A stretch of 64,000 nt of DNA from Massilia brevitalea (GCF_030711405.1 NZ_JAULSI010000006.1:90307-154306), one strand, 5' to 3'; shown: positions 17,198 through 27,039, numbered from the stretch's first letter. The notes: generated from the sequence alone by a model not told the origin. Made by a program: numbers and translations.

Positions 17198-18271
17198 TCA
17201 TTTCAGGCCAGCCACGCCGCGGTCGACGGCGGCATGGTCGGCTGCGGGCGCCACCGCATCCGGGGCTGCGGCATCGGCCATCCCGCCAGGCGGGTGGTCC
17301 TTTGCCATGTCCTCGGCCATGCCCCCTGCGGCGCCCGGCGCCAGGCCTTCCTGCGCCGGTGCAACGCCGGCCGCGGCACTTGGCGCCCCAGCCGCGGGGG
17401 CGGTCATGCTGGCCGGCGCCGCCTTCGGTCCTGCGGCCAGGTCCTTGTTCAGGTACTCGATTTTCGCGTGCTGGCGCAGGCGCTCGACCTCGGCCGCGGC
17501 GAGTTCCTTGTTCTTGTTGCTCATCAGGTATTTTTCGATCTGAGGCGCGGCCACTTCCAGCGGCACCGGGGCATCGCGCACATCGGCCACCGCCAGCAGC
17601 ATGGCGCGCTCGCCTTCGCGCACGCTGAACAGCTGGTTCTTCGGCATGCCCAGCAATTTCTTGGAGAGCTGGGGATTGAGCTGGGAGGTGCTGCGCGTGA
17701 CCTGGGCGCGGCCGTACTTGACCTGGTGCGCATCGAGCCAAACCGCCACTTCTTCCAGCGAACGGGCGGCGTCGGCGGCGGCGCGCGCCTCGGGCGTCAG
17801 GTCCTTGGCGGCGAGCACCAGCTGGTCCATCTGGAACTGCTTGCGGTTCGAGAAGAACTCGGGATGCTGCTTGAAGTAATCCTCGACCTCGGCCGGCGTG
17901 GGCCGCGCGACGTTCGCCAGGCGCTTTTGCATGTAGGCCTGGGCCACGATCAGCGAACGCGCCCTTTCGATGGCCTGCACGACCTTCGTGTCGCGGTCGA
18001 GTTTCTCCTGCTCGGCAGCGCCCTCGAGCAACTGGCGGTCGATCAGCGCCTGCAGCAGCTGCTTGCTGGCTTCCTGCTGGCGCGCCGCGGGCACGCCGGC
18101 ACGCTGGATTTCCTCGTTCAGCTGCAGCACGGTGATTTCCTCGCCGTTGACGCTGGCGAGCGCCTGGCCCGGTTTCGATTCCTTTTCCCGGTCGCCACAG
18201 CCGGCCAGTACCGCCGCCAGCAGGATGACGGCCGGAAGCGATGCCTTGCGGGCCTGATGAATGTTGTTCAA
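17198..18271 (-). CDS. epsD: EpsD family peptidyl-prolyl cis-trans isomerase, lipoprotein
   Basis: A 357-residue lipoprotein with a clear lipobox (LLAAVLAGC, Cys near residue 25). A SurA N-like chaperone region follows, then a degenerate parvulin-type region. The C-terminus is an Ala/Pro/Gly-rich low-complexity tail of about 80 residues. EpsD proteins are encoded in EpsBCDEFG-type operons and may assist assembly of the export machinery. The start is TTG 18269-18271, supported by AGGAG six bases upstream; no ATG or GTG fits better. Confidence 0.87.
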   Translation of the reverse strand: MNNIHQARKASLPAVILLAAVLAGCGDREKESKPGQALASVNGEEITVLQLNEEIQRAGVPAARQQEASKQLLQALIDRQLLEGAAEQEKLDRDTKVVQAIERARSLIVAQAYMQKRLANVARPTPAEVEDYFKQHPEFFSNRKQFQMDQLVLAAKDLTPEARAAADAARSLEEVAVWLDAHQVKYGRAQVTRSTSQLNPQLSKKLLGMPKNQLFSVREGERAMLLAVADVRDAPVPLEVAAPQIEKYLMSNKNKELAAAEVERLRQHAKIEYLNKDLAAGPKAAPASMTAPAAGAPSAAAGVAPAQEGLAPGAAGGMAEDMAKDHPPGGMADAAAPDAVAPAADHAAVDRGVAGLK

Positions 18272-18301
18272 GATGACTCCTCGTGAATGGAACCTGCCGC
18301 T

Positions 18302-19276
18302 TCAGGCCGGCGTCTCCATGGCCTGCGTTTCGAGAAATGCCGCGTAGGCGCGCCGCAATCCTTCGCGCAGGGGCGTGCTGGCGCGCCAGCCCAGTGCATG
18401 CAGCTTCGATACGTCGAGCAGCTTGCGCGGCGTGCCGTCCGGGCGCGAGGTATCGAACACGATGCGCCCCGTGTAGCCGACCACGTCGCTCACCAGCCCG
18501 GCCAGTTCGGCGATGCTGACATCCACGCCGGTGCCCACGTTCAGGTGCGAATGCATGGGATCGGTCGTGCCGCGGTAGACTTCAAGCGGAAGATTCATCA
18601 CGTGCACGCTGGCGGCGGCCATGTCGTCGACGTACAGGAATTCGCGCATCGGCCTGCCGCTGCCCCAGATCGCGACCTCGGGCACGGCGCCCACCCTGGC
18701 TTCGTGGAAGCGCCGGATCATGGCCGGGATCACGTGGCTGTTCTCGGGGTGGTAGTTGTCGCCCGGCCCATACAGGTTGGTGGGCATGACGCTGCGGTAG
18801 TCGGTGCCGTACTGGCGGTTATAACTCTCGCACAATTTAATGCCGGCGATCTTGGCGATCGCATACGGCTCGTTGGTCGGTTCCAGCTCGCCGGCCATCA
18901 GGTAGTCTTCCTGGATCGGTTGCTGCGCCAGGCGCGGATAGATGCAGGACGAGCCGAGAAACAGCAGCTTTTGCACGCCTGCGCGCCAGGCTTCGTGGAC
19001 GACGTTCGTTTCCACCTGCAGGTTGTCGTAGATGAATTCGGCGGGATAGGTATTGTTGGCGTGGATGCCGCCCACCCTGGCCGCCGCCAGGTAGACCTGG
19101 TCGATGCGCTCGCTGCGGAAGAATGCGCGTACCTGGGCCTGGTCGGTCAGTTCGAGTTCGTCGTGGCTGCGCATGACGAGGTTGGCGTGGCCGCGCGCAA
19201 GCAGTGCGCGCACGATGGCCGAGCCGACCAGGCCGCGGTGACCGGCAATATAAATGCGGGGATCGGAATGATTCAA
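18302..19276 (-). CDS. fcl: GDP-L-fucose synthase
   Basis: A 324-residue extended SDR. It has the NAD(P)-binding [14 protein letters not shown] motif at residues 9-22, the catalytic Ser in [10 protein letters not shown], the Tyr-x3-Lys pair in [10 protein letters not shown], and [15 protein letters not shown], which is diagnostic of GDP-4-keto-6-deoxy-mannose epimerase/reductase. It makes GDP-L-fucose, so L-fucose is a likely component of the polymer; the GDP-mannose dehydratase partner is not in the window. The start is TTG 19274-19276, preceded by AGGAGG. The longer upstream frame has no ribosome binding site and no family match. Confidence 0.92.
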   Translation of the reverse strand: MNHSDPRIYIAGHRGLVGSAIVRALLARGHANLVMRSHDELELTDQAQVRAFFRSERIDQVYLAAARVGGIHANNTYPAEFIYDNLQVETNVVHEAWRAGVQKLLFLGSSCIYPRLAQQPIQEDYLMAGELEPTNEPYAIAKIAGIKLCESYNRQYGTDYRSVMPTNLYGPGDNYHPENSHVIPAMIRRFHEARVGAVPEVAIWGSGRPMREFLYVDDMAAASVHVMNLPLEVYRGTTDPMHSHLNVGTGVDVSIAELAGLVSDVVGYTGRIVFDTSRPDGTPRKLLDVSKLHALGWRASTPLREGLRRAYAAFLETQAMETPA

Positions 19277-19478
19277 GCTGCCCTCCTGGTGGGAACGCGT
19301 CGCGATTGCGGCAAATAATGCGAAGGAGCAAACCCATCCGCACACGCGTACGGTTGGGCACAATACCGTTGCAAGCCTACCCGTCGAACGCAGCGCAACC
19401 TTTGACAAGGATCGAAGCGTACAAAGGCCGAGAAATGAACTCCGGATTCCCTCAGCTGTCGCGCGCCGGCGCTTCGTC

Positions 19479-20861
19479 TTAAAACGCGTTCTCACGCGTC
19501 AAAACAACCTTGACTGTCTTTAAAATGATCCACAGATCCAGCCACAGCGACCAATTACGCAGGTAGTCGAGGTCGTGCTGGATGCGCGCTTCCATCTTGT
19601 CGAGCGTGGCCGTTTCGCCGCGCAAGCCGTTCACCTGGGCCCAGCCGGTGATACCCGGCTTCACTTTGTGGCGCAGCATGTAGCCCTTGATCAGTTTCCT
19701 GTACTGCTCGTTATGGGCGACGGCATGCGGGCGCGGCCCGACAATGCTCATCCGCCCTTGCAGCACGTTAACGAATTGCGGCAGCTCGTCGAGCGAGGTG
19801 CGGCGCAGGAAGCGGCCGACCGGCGTCACCCGCCCGTCGTTGCGGCGCGCCTGGACGATGTCCTTGCCGTCGTCCAGGCTGGTCATCGAGCGGAACTTGT
19901 AGACCCAGATTTCCTCGCCGTACAGGCCGTAACGGCGCTGCTTGAAAATCACCGGCCCCGGCGAAGTCCACTTCACCGCAGCCGCCACCGCCAGCATCAG
20001 GGGCGCCAGCCCGACCAGGATGAGGCTGGCAAGCACGATGTCGCTGACGCGCTTGACCAGCCCGTTCAGGCCCATGAAGGGGCTCTCGCGGATCGCGATC
20101 ACCGGCATGCCGCCGACGTTGTCGAAGCGTGCCTGCATCAGGTCGAATACGTAGACGTCGGGCAGGAAATACACCGAGGCCGTGGTGTCCTGGAGTTCGT
20201 CGATCAGGCGCCGGATGCGCGGCTGCGCCGACACCGGTTGGCTGATGAAGATCAATTTGATGTTGTGCGCGCGCACGTACTGGCTCAGCTCCGACATCCT
20301 GCCCAGCATCGGGTGCCGCAAGCCGGGCGGATGGCGCTCGCCGGCGCGGTCGTCGAAGAAGCCGTGCACCTGCATGAACAGGTTCGGGTGGCGGTCGCAG
20401 ATGGCGGCGAACTTCAGGCCGACATCGTTGGCGCCGACCACCACGGTCGAGCGCACTTCGCGGCTGCGGCCGGGCCGGCCGGCCGCCAACCGCACCGCGA
20501 TATGGCACACCAGCAAGGTGCTCGGCGCGGCGATCGCCCAGGCCAGCAGGACGCGCGCGTCGTAATAGTATTTCAGGCCGCTGGCCGAGCCGAGGAAGTA
20601 CAGCACGCCCACCGTGAGGCACCAGCCGAACAGGGTATCGCGCGCATACGCCAGCATGCGCCCGCTGCGCCAGGTGCGGTAGGGGTCGACGTGCTGATAG
20701 ACGGCCGAGGAAATGAAGAAGGCTAGGATCATCAGCACCAGCAAATAGCCGGAAAACGGTTCGTTGAAGGCCATCGACGACGCGTACAGGGACCCCATGA
20801 TGATCAAGGGATCCAGCACGCGCTGGAAAAACGAAATGATCGGAATGTCATTGACCGTCAT
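19479..20861 (-). CDS. epsB: Undecaprenyl-phosphate sugar phosphotransferase (EpsB/WcaJ-like)
   Basis: A 460-residue polyisoprenyl-phosphate hexose-1-phosphate transferase. It has four N-terminal transmembrane segments, a CoA-binding-like Rossmann region ([16 protein letters not shown]), a fifth hydrophobic segment ([20 protein letters not shown]) and the C-terminal catalytic domain. That domain has the signatures [34 protein letters not shown] and [13 protein letters not shown]. It starts repeat-unit assembly by moving hexose-1-phosphate to undecaprenyl phosphate at the inner membrane. ATG 20859-20861 lies 10 bp after the epsL stop. A 202-bp gap follows before fcl, in which I see no gene. 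Confidence 0.92.
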   Translation of the reverse strand: MTVNDIPIISFFQRVLDPLIIMGSLYASSMAFNEPFSGYLLVLMILAFFISSAVYQHVDPYRTWRSGRMLAYARDTLFGWCLTVGVLYFLGSASGLKYYYDARVLLAWAIAAPSTLLVCHIAVRLAAGRPGRSREVRSTVVVGANDVGLKFAAICDRHPNLFMQVHGFFDDRAGERHPPGLRHPMLGRMSELSQYVRAHNIKLIFISQPVSAQPRIRRLIDELQDTTASVYFLPDVYVFDLMQARFDNVGGMPVIAIRESPFMGLNGLVKRVSDIVLASLILVGLAPLMLAVAAAVKWTSPGPVIFKQRRYGLYGEEIWVYKFRSMTSLDDGKDIVQARRNDGRVTPVGRFLRRTSLDELPQFVNVLQGRMSIVGPRPHAVAHNEQYRKLIKGYMLRHKVKPGITGWAQVNGLRGETATLDKMEARIQHDLDYLRNWSLWLDLWIILKTVKVVLTRENAF

Positions 20862-20871
20862 TGCCTGGTCT

Positions 20872-22068
20872 TCAGAACTGTCCGCTGGCGTTGATGGCAA
20901 AGGACTGCGACTCGAACTTGCCGATGCCGAGCAGGCGCGAGCCGCTGCGCGCCTGGTAGAACCAGCCGGCCGACAGCGAGATGGCCTGGCGCGGCGCCCA
21001 GGTCGCCTTCAGGCTGGCGGTGCGTAGCGCATCGTCCAGGCCGCCGGGGGCGGACAGCCCCGCGCGCGCGTTATAGTCGCGCTTCTCGTAGGCCGCGTCC
21101 GCTTCCACGCGCAGCTTGGCGCGCGCATCCCAGGTGGCGCCGGCGCTCGCTCCCTTGTTCAGGGTATAGCTGACGACCGTGCTTTCGATCGGCGCGAAGT
21201 CGCGCCAGAGCGAGGCGCGGTAATGCAGCTTGCCGCTTGGGTCGTGCAGCAGCGTCACCCGGCCGTTGGCGCCGCTCGTGCGCCCACTGCCGAACGAAGG
21301 CTGCTTGCGGCGCGCATAGCCGGCCAAGGCCTGGACCGTGGTGGCGCCGCTCGCCTTCCAGTCCACGCGCGCCTTCAGTTCGTCCTGGGTGAAGTCGTCG
21401 GTCAGCGGACCGAGGGAAAATGGGCGCCGGTTCGGATAACTGCCCTCGATGCGGCGCAGCACCAGCCCGACCGCGCTGCCGCTGCGGGCCAGGTAGCGTC
21501 CTTCGAGCTCGGCTACGTCTTCGGTACGGTCGTTGAAGGCCTGGGCCGCCAGTGCGTAGTCGTACTTATCGCGCGAAAAGGCGGCGTGCGCTTCCCAGCG
21601 CGGATGCAGTTTCCAGCCGCCCTCGAAAAAGCCGCGGCGCTGCTCCCGCAGGTTGCGCTGGTCGCTGCGAAAATCGGTGTACGGCGCCAGCGTCTGCGCA
21701 TGGACGACGCCGAGCTGGCCCTCGAAACGGTTGCCGAGCTGCCAGTACCAGGTACCCTGGATGTCGCGCCCGTCGTAGTCGAGCTGGCGAAAATGGTCGA
21801 ACTTTACCTTCGACAGCTTGGCGTGGGCGACCAGGCGCTGGCGGCTGATCGTGCGGTCGTAGACGGCGCCGGCTTCCAGGGTGCGCCAGGAATCGGAGCG
21901 CCCGTTATCGAAGGCCGGCGCGTCGTCGGGAATACGCAGTAGATTGTCGTCGTAGGCCCAGCCGATGCGACCGTACAAATCGAGTCCTGTGCCGGGCACG
22001 GCAAGCGCCGGACCGCAAACGAGTGCCCCGGCCAGGAGCGCAGGTGGGCGCAGGCAAAATCGCGACAT
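20872..22068 (-). CDS. epsL: EpsL, outer-membrane beta-barrel of the exopolysaccharide operon
   Basis: A 398-residue protein with an N-terminal signal peptide (after MSRFCLRPPALLAGALVCG). A body of alternating amphipathic strands rich in Tyr, Arg and Asp (YGRIGWAYDDNLLR, RTLEAGAVYDRTISRQ) ends in Phe (AINASGQF), typical of a barrel. It matches the EpsL-type proteins encoded in Methylobacillus-like eps operons. It probably forms the outer-membrane exit for the polymer in place of the missing Wza C-terminal pore. It is the first gene of the operon. ATG 22066-22068 is preferred over longer in-frame starts because it begins the signal peptide. Confidence 0.82.
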   Translation of the reverse strand: MSRFCLRPPALLAGALVCGPALAVPGTGLDLYGRIGWAYDDNLLRIPDDAPAFDNGRSDSWRTLEAGAVYDRTISRQRLVAHAKLSKVKFDHFRQLDYDGRDIQGTWYWQLGNRFEGQLGVVHAQTLAPYTDFRSDQRNLREQRRGFFEGGWKLHPRWEAHAAFSRDKYDYALAAQAFNDRTEDVAELEGRYLARSGSAVGLVLRRIEGSYPNRRPFSLGPLTDDFTQDELKARVDWKASGATTVQALAGYARRKQPSFGSGRTSGANGRVTLLHDPSGKLHYRASLWRDFAPIESTVVSYTLNKGASAGATWDARAKLRVEADAAYEKRDYNARAGLSAPGGLDDALRTASLKATWAPRQAISLSAGWFYQARSGSRLLGIGKFESQSFAINASGQF

Positions 22069-22299
22069 GGTGTTCGTCTCGGAAAGCGCTGCGTCGGGCG
22101 GGAAACCGGCGCCGCTTTCCATCGCCATGCACGCAGGCGGTGATGGCAGGGAGACGAGCACAGCGGTTCCGGCGCGGACCGGAGCAGCGGCGATCCGACA
22201 CGCCAAAGCCGATACTGACGAAACCCCTGAAATGCGATCTGTGCTGGATCAACGCGACCGGGGTTGCACGCTGGCGCCCCGGTCAGGATCGCAGCCGGG
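22069..22299. other. Leader/promoter region of the eps operon
   Basis: These 231 bp lie between uup and epsL, both transcribed leftward. They should carry the eps promoter, but no convincing -35/-10 pair is visible, which would fit an activator-dependent or alternative-sigma promoter. The right end contains the hairpin described separately. Confidence 0.4.
22256..22284 (-). terminator. GC-rich hairpin downstream of uup
   Basis: This is a perfect 8-bp stem (GACCGGGG at 22256-22263 with CCCCGGTC at 22277-22284) and a 13-nt loop, starting 16 nt after the uup stop. There is no T run, so it may be a weak terminator or a 3' stabilising structure. Confidence 0.4.
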
Positions 22300-24213
22300 T
22301 CAGGCGTCGCCGCGGGCGCGCGCCTCGATTTTTTCCCAGCGCTCCAGCGCTTCCATCAACTGTTCGTCGATTTCGCTGAAGCGCGCGTTGATGCGGCGCG
22401 CATCGGCCGGATTGGTTTTATAGAAGTCCGGCGCGTTCAGCTGGGCCGTGATCAGGGCCTGCTCGTCCTCGAGCGAGGCGATCAGCTTGGGCAGCTCTTC
22501 CAGCTCGCGCTGTTCCTTGTAGCTTAGCTTCACTTTCTTAGCGGCAGCCGAGGCCTCGGCAACCGGCGCCGGTGCGGCCTTGGCTGCGGCCGGAGCCGGA
22601 GCTGCCGTCTTCGGCTCGATTGCCTTGACCCGTTCCCAGTCGCTGTAGCCGCCCACGTATTCGCGCCACTGGCCCTGCCCTTCGGCCACGATCACCTGGG
22701 TCACGACATTGTCGAGGAAGGTGCGGTCGTGGCTGACCAGGAATACGGTGCCGGTGTACTCCTCGAGCAGCTCTTCCAGCAGCTCCAGGGTGTCGATGTC
22801 GAGGTCGTTGGTCGGTTCATCGAGCACCAGGCAGTTGGCCGGCTTGGCGAACAGGCGCGCCAGCAGCAGGCGGTTGCGCTCGCCACCAGACAGCGACTTC
22901 ACCGGCGAACGCGAACGCTCGGGCGCGAACAGGAAGTCGTTCAGGTACGTCATCACGTGCTTGCGCTGGCCATTGACTTCGACCCAGTCGCTGCCCGGCG
23001 AAATCGTGTCGGCCAGGCTGGCCTCCTCGTTCAGCTGGGTGCGCATCTGGTCGAAGTACGCCACGTTCAGCTTGGTGCCGAGGCGGGTGGTGCCGCTGTC
23101 GGCGCTTTCCTCGCCCAGGATCATCTTCAGCAGCGTGGTCTTGCCGGCGCCGTTCGGCCCGATCAGGCCGACCTTGTCGCCGCGCAGGATGGTGCCCGTG
23201 AAGTTGGTGACGATGACTTTCTCGCCATACGCTTTCGACACGTTTTCCAGTTCCGCCACGATCTTGCCGGAACGCTCGCCGGTGCCGACGTCGAGCTTGA
23301 TCTGGCCTTGCGTATCGCGCCGTGCGACGCGCTGCAGGCGCAGGGCTTCCAGGCGGCGCACGCGGCCTTCGTCGCGGGTGCGGCGCGCCTGCACGCCCTT
23401 GCGGATCCACACTTCTTCCTGGGCCAGGAACTTGTCGAACTTGGCATTCTCGACTTCCTCGTTGGCCAGCAGTTCGCGCTTGCGTTCCTGGTAGGTGGAG
23501 AAATTACCGGGGAACGACAACAGGCGGCCACGGTCGAGCTCGATAATGCGGGTCGCGACGTTGTCGAGGAAGCTGCGGTCGTGGGTAATGAACAGGACCG
23601 AGCCGCGGAATTCGCGCAGCAAGCCTTCCAGCCACATGATGGACTTGAAGTCCAGGTGGTTGGTCGGTTCGTCGAGCAGCAGGACGTCGGGCGCCGAGAC
23701 CAGGGCCACGGCCAGCGCCACGCGCTTTTGCATGCCGCCCGAAAGCGTGCCCATCTTCGCATCGCGCGCCAGGCCCAGGCGGTCGAGGGTGGTGTCGACC
23801 TTGTTGCCCAGGTTCCAGCCATCGGTGGCGTCGAGCTTTACCTGGATCACATGCATGCGCTCCATCAGCGCCTCGTCGTCGCCCTGGCCGAACTGCCCGG
23901 TCAGCGCTTCGTATTCGGCGAGCATGCCCTGCAGCTCGCCCATGCCGGCGGCAACGGCGTCGAACACCGTCGATTCGGGATCGAAGGTCGGCTCCTGCTC
24001 GACATAGGCGATCTTGATGCCCTGCTGCATGACCAGCAGGCCATCGTCGAGCTTGAAGCGGCCGGCGATGGTTTTCAGGAGCGAGGACTTGCCGGTGCCG
24101 TTGCGGCCGATCAGGCCGACGCGCTCGCCGGTTTCGAGGGAAAAGTCCGCGTGGTCGAGCAATGCGACGTGGCCAAAGGCCAATTGTGCGGACGAAAGGG
24201 AAATGACAGCCAT
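22300..24213 (-). CDS. uup: ABC-F family ATPase Uup
   Basis: A 637-residue tandem ATPase with no transmembrane segments. The first domain has Walker A GRNGTGKSSLL (about residue 36), signature LSGGMQKR and Walker B LLLDEPTNHLD. A basic interdomain linker follows, then the second domain (GPNGAGKTTLL, LSGGERNR, VLDEPTNDLD). An Ala/Pro-rich spacer leads to a C-terminal coiled coil (YKEQRELEELPKLI...). That C-terminal coiled coil is the mark of Uup rather than EttA. It is thought to act on ribosomes or DNA branch intermediates. The start codon is ATG 24211-24213. Confidence 0.93.
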   Translation of the reverse strand: MAVISLSSAQLAFGHVALLDHADFSLETGERVGLIGRNGTGKSSLLKTIAGRFKLDDGLLVMQQGIKIAYVEQEPTFDPESTVFDAVAAGMGELQGMLAEYEALTGQFGQGDDEALMERMHVIQVKLDATDGWNLGNKVDTTLDRLGLARDAKMGTLSGGMQKRVALAVALVSAPDVLLLDEPTNHLDFKSIMWLEGLLREFRGSVLFITHDRSFLDNVATRIIELDRGRLLSFPGNFSTYQERKRELLANEEVENAKFDKFLAQEEVWIRKGVQARRTRDEGRVRRLEALRLQRVARRDTQGQIKLDVGTGERSGKIVAELENVSKAYGEKVIVTNFTGTILRGDKVGLIGPNGAGKTTLLKMILGEESADSGTTRLGTKLNVAYFDQMRTQLNEEASLADTISPGSDWVEVNGQRKHVMTYLNDFLFAPERSRSPVKSLSGGERNRLLLARLFAKPANCLVLDEPTNDLDIDTLELLEELLEEYTGTVFLVSHDRTFLDNVVTQVIVAEGQGQWREYVGGYSDWERVKAIEPKTAAPAPAAAKAAPAPVAEASAAAKKVKLSYKEQRELEELPKLIASLEDEQALITAQLNAPDFYKTNPADARRINARFSEIDEQLMEALERWEKIEARARGDA

Positions 24214-24436
24214 AATCTGTATGCGGGCCGCTCGACACTCGGGATCGAGCAGCGGCGCGGCGAATCAATTGAAAGAAGCCGACATTGTACCGATTGCGGC
24301 ACGCCTACTTCCAAAGAATCCGCTTTCCTCGGCTATAATTGCACTCGGTTCACGATACCGGCCTGCTTTGTGCAGGGTCCGCTCGCCGAACTGCAGGCCT
24401 GCCCTGCTTTCGTGCCGCCCCGGCAGCACGCGCGTC

Positions 24437-24511
24437 CTCCCCGTAGCACAATGGATAGTGCACATGCCTCCTAAGCGTGGGATACTGGTTCGATTCCAGT
24501 CGGGGGGACCA
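24437..24511 (+). tRNA. tRNA-Arg (anticodon CCU)
   Basis: This 75-nt cloverleaf has an acceptor stem CTCCCCG/CGGGGGG (one T-G pair), D arm GCAC/GTGC, anticodon stem CATGC/GCGTG with loop CTCCTAA (anticodon 24470-24472), T arm ACTGG/CCAGT with loop TTCGATT, and an encoded CCA end. It decodes AGG. A perfect TATAAT lies at 24334-24339, about 100 nt upstream. No integrase or direct repeat of its 3' end is visible nearby. Confidence 0.95.
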
Positions 24512-24517
24512 AACGCC

Positions 24518-25567
24518 TCAGCGCCCTTCGCTCCACGGCCCGCTGCGCATCATCCAGCGCCGTACGACATTCTGCGGTTTCGGTTCCCGGAACAATCTCC
24601 ACCATGTTTCATCCGCAATGCCGCGTCCCGAGGCCAGTTGCAACACGTCCACGTCTCCGCCTGAATTCACCTCGATGGTTTGCGGCCCTTCGTCCGTAAA
24701 GGCAATATCCCAGGACTGGTACATGATGCCGGGGAACAAGGGTGCGGCGCGCAGGCACATCGCGACCGCCTGCTGCCAGTCGGGCAGCGTGCAGCCGATG
24801 ATCGGCTGGCCGGTGTCCGGGTGCGCCGGGATTGGCTCCAGGCGTGAGCCTTTCCTCCCGATGACATTGAACAGCACACCGGTGTCGACGTCGATGGCGC
24901 CCAGCAAGTTGCCGGTAGCGCCGTGCCGGAAGTTATCGATCATGTTCTTGCCGACCGGGATACGCAGCACTGCGCGATGGACCAGCGGCCCGCTGTCGTC
25001 GACCCGCACCACCACGCGCGCCGTCGCCAGGCGCGGGCCGAAGCGCGCGTCGAGTTCCGGATGCGGACGCGCCACGCTTTGCAGCATGATGCCTTCGCGG
25101 CTCAGCCAGCGCTTGAAATACTGCTCGACGGCGATGGTTTCGCCATTACGCAGTTGCAGTATGCCATCGGCATAACCATCGACCCCGACCGAGCCGGCGC
25201 CGCCGTTACCGGCAATCGGCTTCATGAAGACCGGGAAGACTGCCCGGGTGGCCAGGTAATCCGTCACCTCTTCCACGGAGCGCAGCGACACGGCGCCGGG
25301 AAAGCTGCGCGTCGGATGGCCGATCGCCTGGATCGTAGGGAAGGGAAAGTCGTGCAGGCGCAGGATGCCATAGGCAATCAGCTTGTCGGCCGTGAGCGCT
25401 TGCGCACGCAGGTCGTTGTTCGAGGTCGTGGCCGTCGACGACTTTTCGCCCAGGAACTGCGATTTTTCTTCCCAGCTCATGCCTGCCAGGCTGTACATGT
25501 CGTATTCCTTGGGCGTGAGGCGATTCGGCGGCCGGCGCAGCTGGGCTATTTCGTAAGCGCGTTTCAT
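24518..25567 (-). CDS. ATP-grasp protein of the sugar-transfer-associated type
   Basis: A 349-residue protein with an ATP-grasp-like core: PVFMKPIAGNGGAGSVGVDGY (phosphate-binding loop) near residue 115, EQYFKRW, then QSWDIAFTDEGPQTIEVNSGGD, which supplies the metal-binding Asp/Glu/Asn set near residue 310. It resembles the alpha-L-glutamate-ligase-related proteins often encoded in polysaccharide loci, which join a carboxylate to an amine. Substrate is unknown. ATG 25565-25567 is chosen because GGAG lies 10 bases upstream. It reads toward the tRNA, convergent with it, ending 6 bp from the tRNA 3' end. Confidence 0.7.
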   Translation of the reverse strand: MKRAYEIAQLRRPPNRLTPKEYDMYSLAGMSWEEKSQFLGEKSSTATTSNNDLRAQALTADKLIAYGILRLHDFPFPTIQAIGHPTRSFPGAVSLRSVEEVTDYLATRAVFPVFMKPIAGNGGAGSVGVDGYADGILQLRNGETIAVEQYFKRWLSREGIMLQSVARPHPELDARFGPRLATARVVVRVDDSGPLVHRAVLRIPVGKNMIDNFRHGATGNLLGAIDVDTGVLFNVIGRKGSRLEPIPAHPDTGQPIIGCTLPDWQQAVAMCLRAAPLFPGIMYQSWDIAFTDEGPQTIEVNSGGDVDVLQLASGRGIADETWWRLFREPKPQNVVRRWMMRSGPWSEGR

Positions 25568-25715
25568 TAATACATCTCCGGGAAGCACTGTTCTTAATAA
25601 AATTGCTATGCTAACCAGCGGGCGAGCGCTTGTCCAATTGAATGCACCATTCTGGGGAGAAATGCTGCCGACCCAGCCCCCGGCTGGTGCAGCTTTGCCC
25701 CATTCAGGCTCGGGT

Positions 25716-25733
25716 AAACGATATACATCGTTT
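25716..25733. promoter_or_regulatory. 18-bp perfect dyad, possible operator
   Basis: AAACGATATACATCGTTT consists of two 7-bp arms and a 4-nt centre. It lies in the 260-bp divergent gap between the ATP-grasp gene and the DedA gene, about 95 bp before the DedA start. It looks like a binding site for a dimeric regulator; the regulator is not identified. Confidence 0.4.
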
Positions 25734-25828
25734 GGCGCGCGATTGCTGCCAAGCGTGCCCTGCCGAACATAAAGCCGCCGCGTTCGCGGTTAGGATGGCC
25801 CTACCCACTGGCCTGGAGGACGGCGTCC

Positions 25829-26467
25829 ATGTTCGACTTCATCACGAATTTCTTGGAGAAAAGCGGCTATCTCGGCGTCTTTGCGCTGATGGCGCTGGAG
25901 AATATCTTCCCACCGATTCCGTCCGAGATGATCATGCCCTTCGCCGGCTTCGTTGCCGCGCGCGGCGATTTGAACGTGGTCGGCGTGCTGGTCGCCGGCA
26001 CCGCCGGTTCGGTGGTCGGCGCCCTGCCCTGGTATTACGCGGCCAGGGTGTATGGCTGCGAGCGCCTGAAGAAGCTGGCCGGGCGCCACGCACGCTGGCT
26101 GACGATCACGCCCGACGACATCGACAAGGCGCTCGACGCCTTCCACAAGCACGGCAAGAAGGCGGTGCTGTTCGGGCGCCTGGTGCCGGCCGTGCGCACC
26201 CTGATCTCGGTGCCGGCCGGGCTCGGCAACATGAACCTGGGCCAGTTCCTGCTGTATTCGACGATCGGCTCGCTGGCCTGGACCGGCCTGCTGACGGCAG
26301 CCGGCTTCCTGCTCGAAGACAATTACAAGGACGTGGCGAAGTACGTCGACCCGGTATCGAAGACCATTCTCGGCGCAATGCTGGCCTGGTACCTGTACCG
26401 CGTGGTCACCTACAAGCCGGCGGCCAAGGATACGTCCAACGCGCAGAAGCAGCACGAACGTACCTGA
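25829..26467 (+). CDS. DedA family membrane protein
   Basis: A 212-residue inner-membrane protein of the DedA/SNARE-associated family, with 4-5 hydrophobic segments. It has the family motifs ENIFPPIPSEMIMPFAGF near residue 24 and FGRLVPAVRTLISVPAG near residue 112, plus GSVVGALPWYYAAR. DedA proteins act as undecaprenyl-phosphate or phospholipid translocases and affect membrane potential and drug tolerance. ATG at 25829 is preceded by GGAGG. It stands alone on the plus strand, convergent with the marR gene. The hydrophilic C-terminus ends in a Gln/His/Lys stretch. Confidence 0.9.
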   Translation: MFDFITNFLEKSGYLGVFALMALENIFPPIPSEMIMPFAGFVAARGDLNVVGVLVAGTAGSVVGALPWYYAARVYGCERLKKLAGRHARWLTITPDDIDKALDAFHKHGKKAVLFGRLVPAVRTLISVPAGLGNMNLGQFLLYSTIGSLAWTGLLTAAGFLLEDNYKDVAKYVDPVSKTILGAMLAWYLYRVVTYKPAAKDTSNAQKQHERT

Positions 26468-26526
26468 GCACACTGCCCTGAAATAAACTGGCAGCAAGCC
26501 GGCGCGGCAAGCCGACGCAGCCAACC

Positions 26527-27039
26527 TTATGCCCCGCCGCGCTCGTCCAGCCCCGCCTTCATCCCGCTTAGCAGCGAGATCAATTGCTCCTTGTCCTGGG
26601 GCGCCACATGCCCCAGCAATTCCTCGACCCAGCCTTCGTGCACCCTGGCCATGGCGCCGAACGCCGCCTGGCCGGCAGCGGTGAGCCTGACGGCAAAGGC
26701 GCGCTTGTCCTGCGGGTCGGGCACGCGTTCCACCAGGCCCTCGCGTTCGAGCTGGTCGGTGATGCCGGTGATGTTGCCGCCGGTGACCATCATGCGCCGC
26801 GACAGTTCGCCCATGCGCAGGCCTTCGGGATGGCGTTCCAGCTGGGCCATCAAATCGAAGCGCGGCAGCGTGATGCCGAAGCTGGTGCGCAAACGGCTGC
26901 GGATCTCGTTCTCGATGCGCACGGTGCACGACAGCATGCGCAGCCACAGCTTGAGCGACTGGTGGTGGTTGCTGCTCAGGCGCGTGGCCAGGTCGAGCCC
27001 TTGTGGTGTAATCGGTTCCTGCCTGTCTTCATCCTGCAT
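26527..27039 (-). CDS. MarR family transcriptional regulator
   Basis: A 170-residue winged-helix regulator. It has a dimerising N-terminal helix (LKLWLRMLSCTVRIENEI), the DNA-recognition region LSRRMMVTGGNITGITDQLEREGLVER and the beta wing DPQDKRAFAVRLTAAG. It overlaps the 3' end of the aryl-CoA ligase gene by 11 bp, so it is probably co-transcribed. MarR proteins beside benzoate or aminobenzoate CoA ligases commonly sense the aryl-CoA product, which makes the ligase operon its likely target. The start ATG 27037-27039 is preferred to a longer frame that runs into the 45-bp repeat. Confidence 0.88.
   Translation of the reverse strand: MQDEDRQEPITPQGLDLATRLSSNHHQSLKLWLRMLSCTVRIENEIRSRLRTSFGITLPRFDLMAQLERHPEGLRMGELSRRMMVTGGNITGITDQLEREGLVERVPDPQDKRAFAVRLTAAGQAAFGAMARVHEGWVEELLGHVAPQDKEQLISLLSGMKAGLDERGGA

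Noticed and set aside
19277..19478. N-terminal extension of fcl into the epsB-fcl gap
   Set aside because: The extension has no family match, while TTG 19274-19276 has an excellent AGGAGG and begins the dinucleotide-binding fold.
24437..24511. tRNA-Arg as attachment site of an integrated island
   Set aside because: No integrase, no direct repeat of the tRNA 3' end and no foreign-looking block were found next to it.
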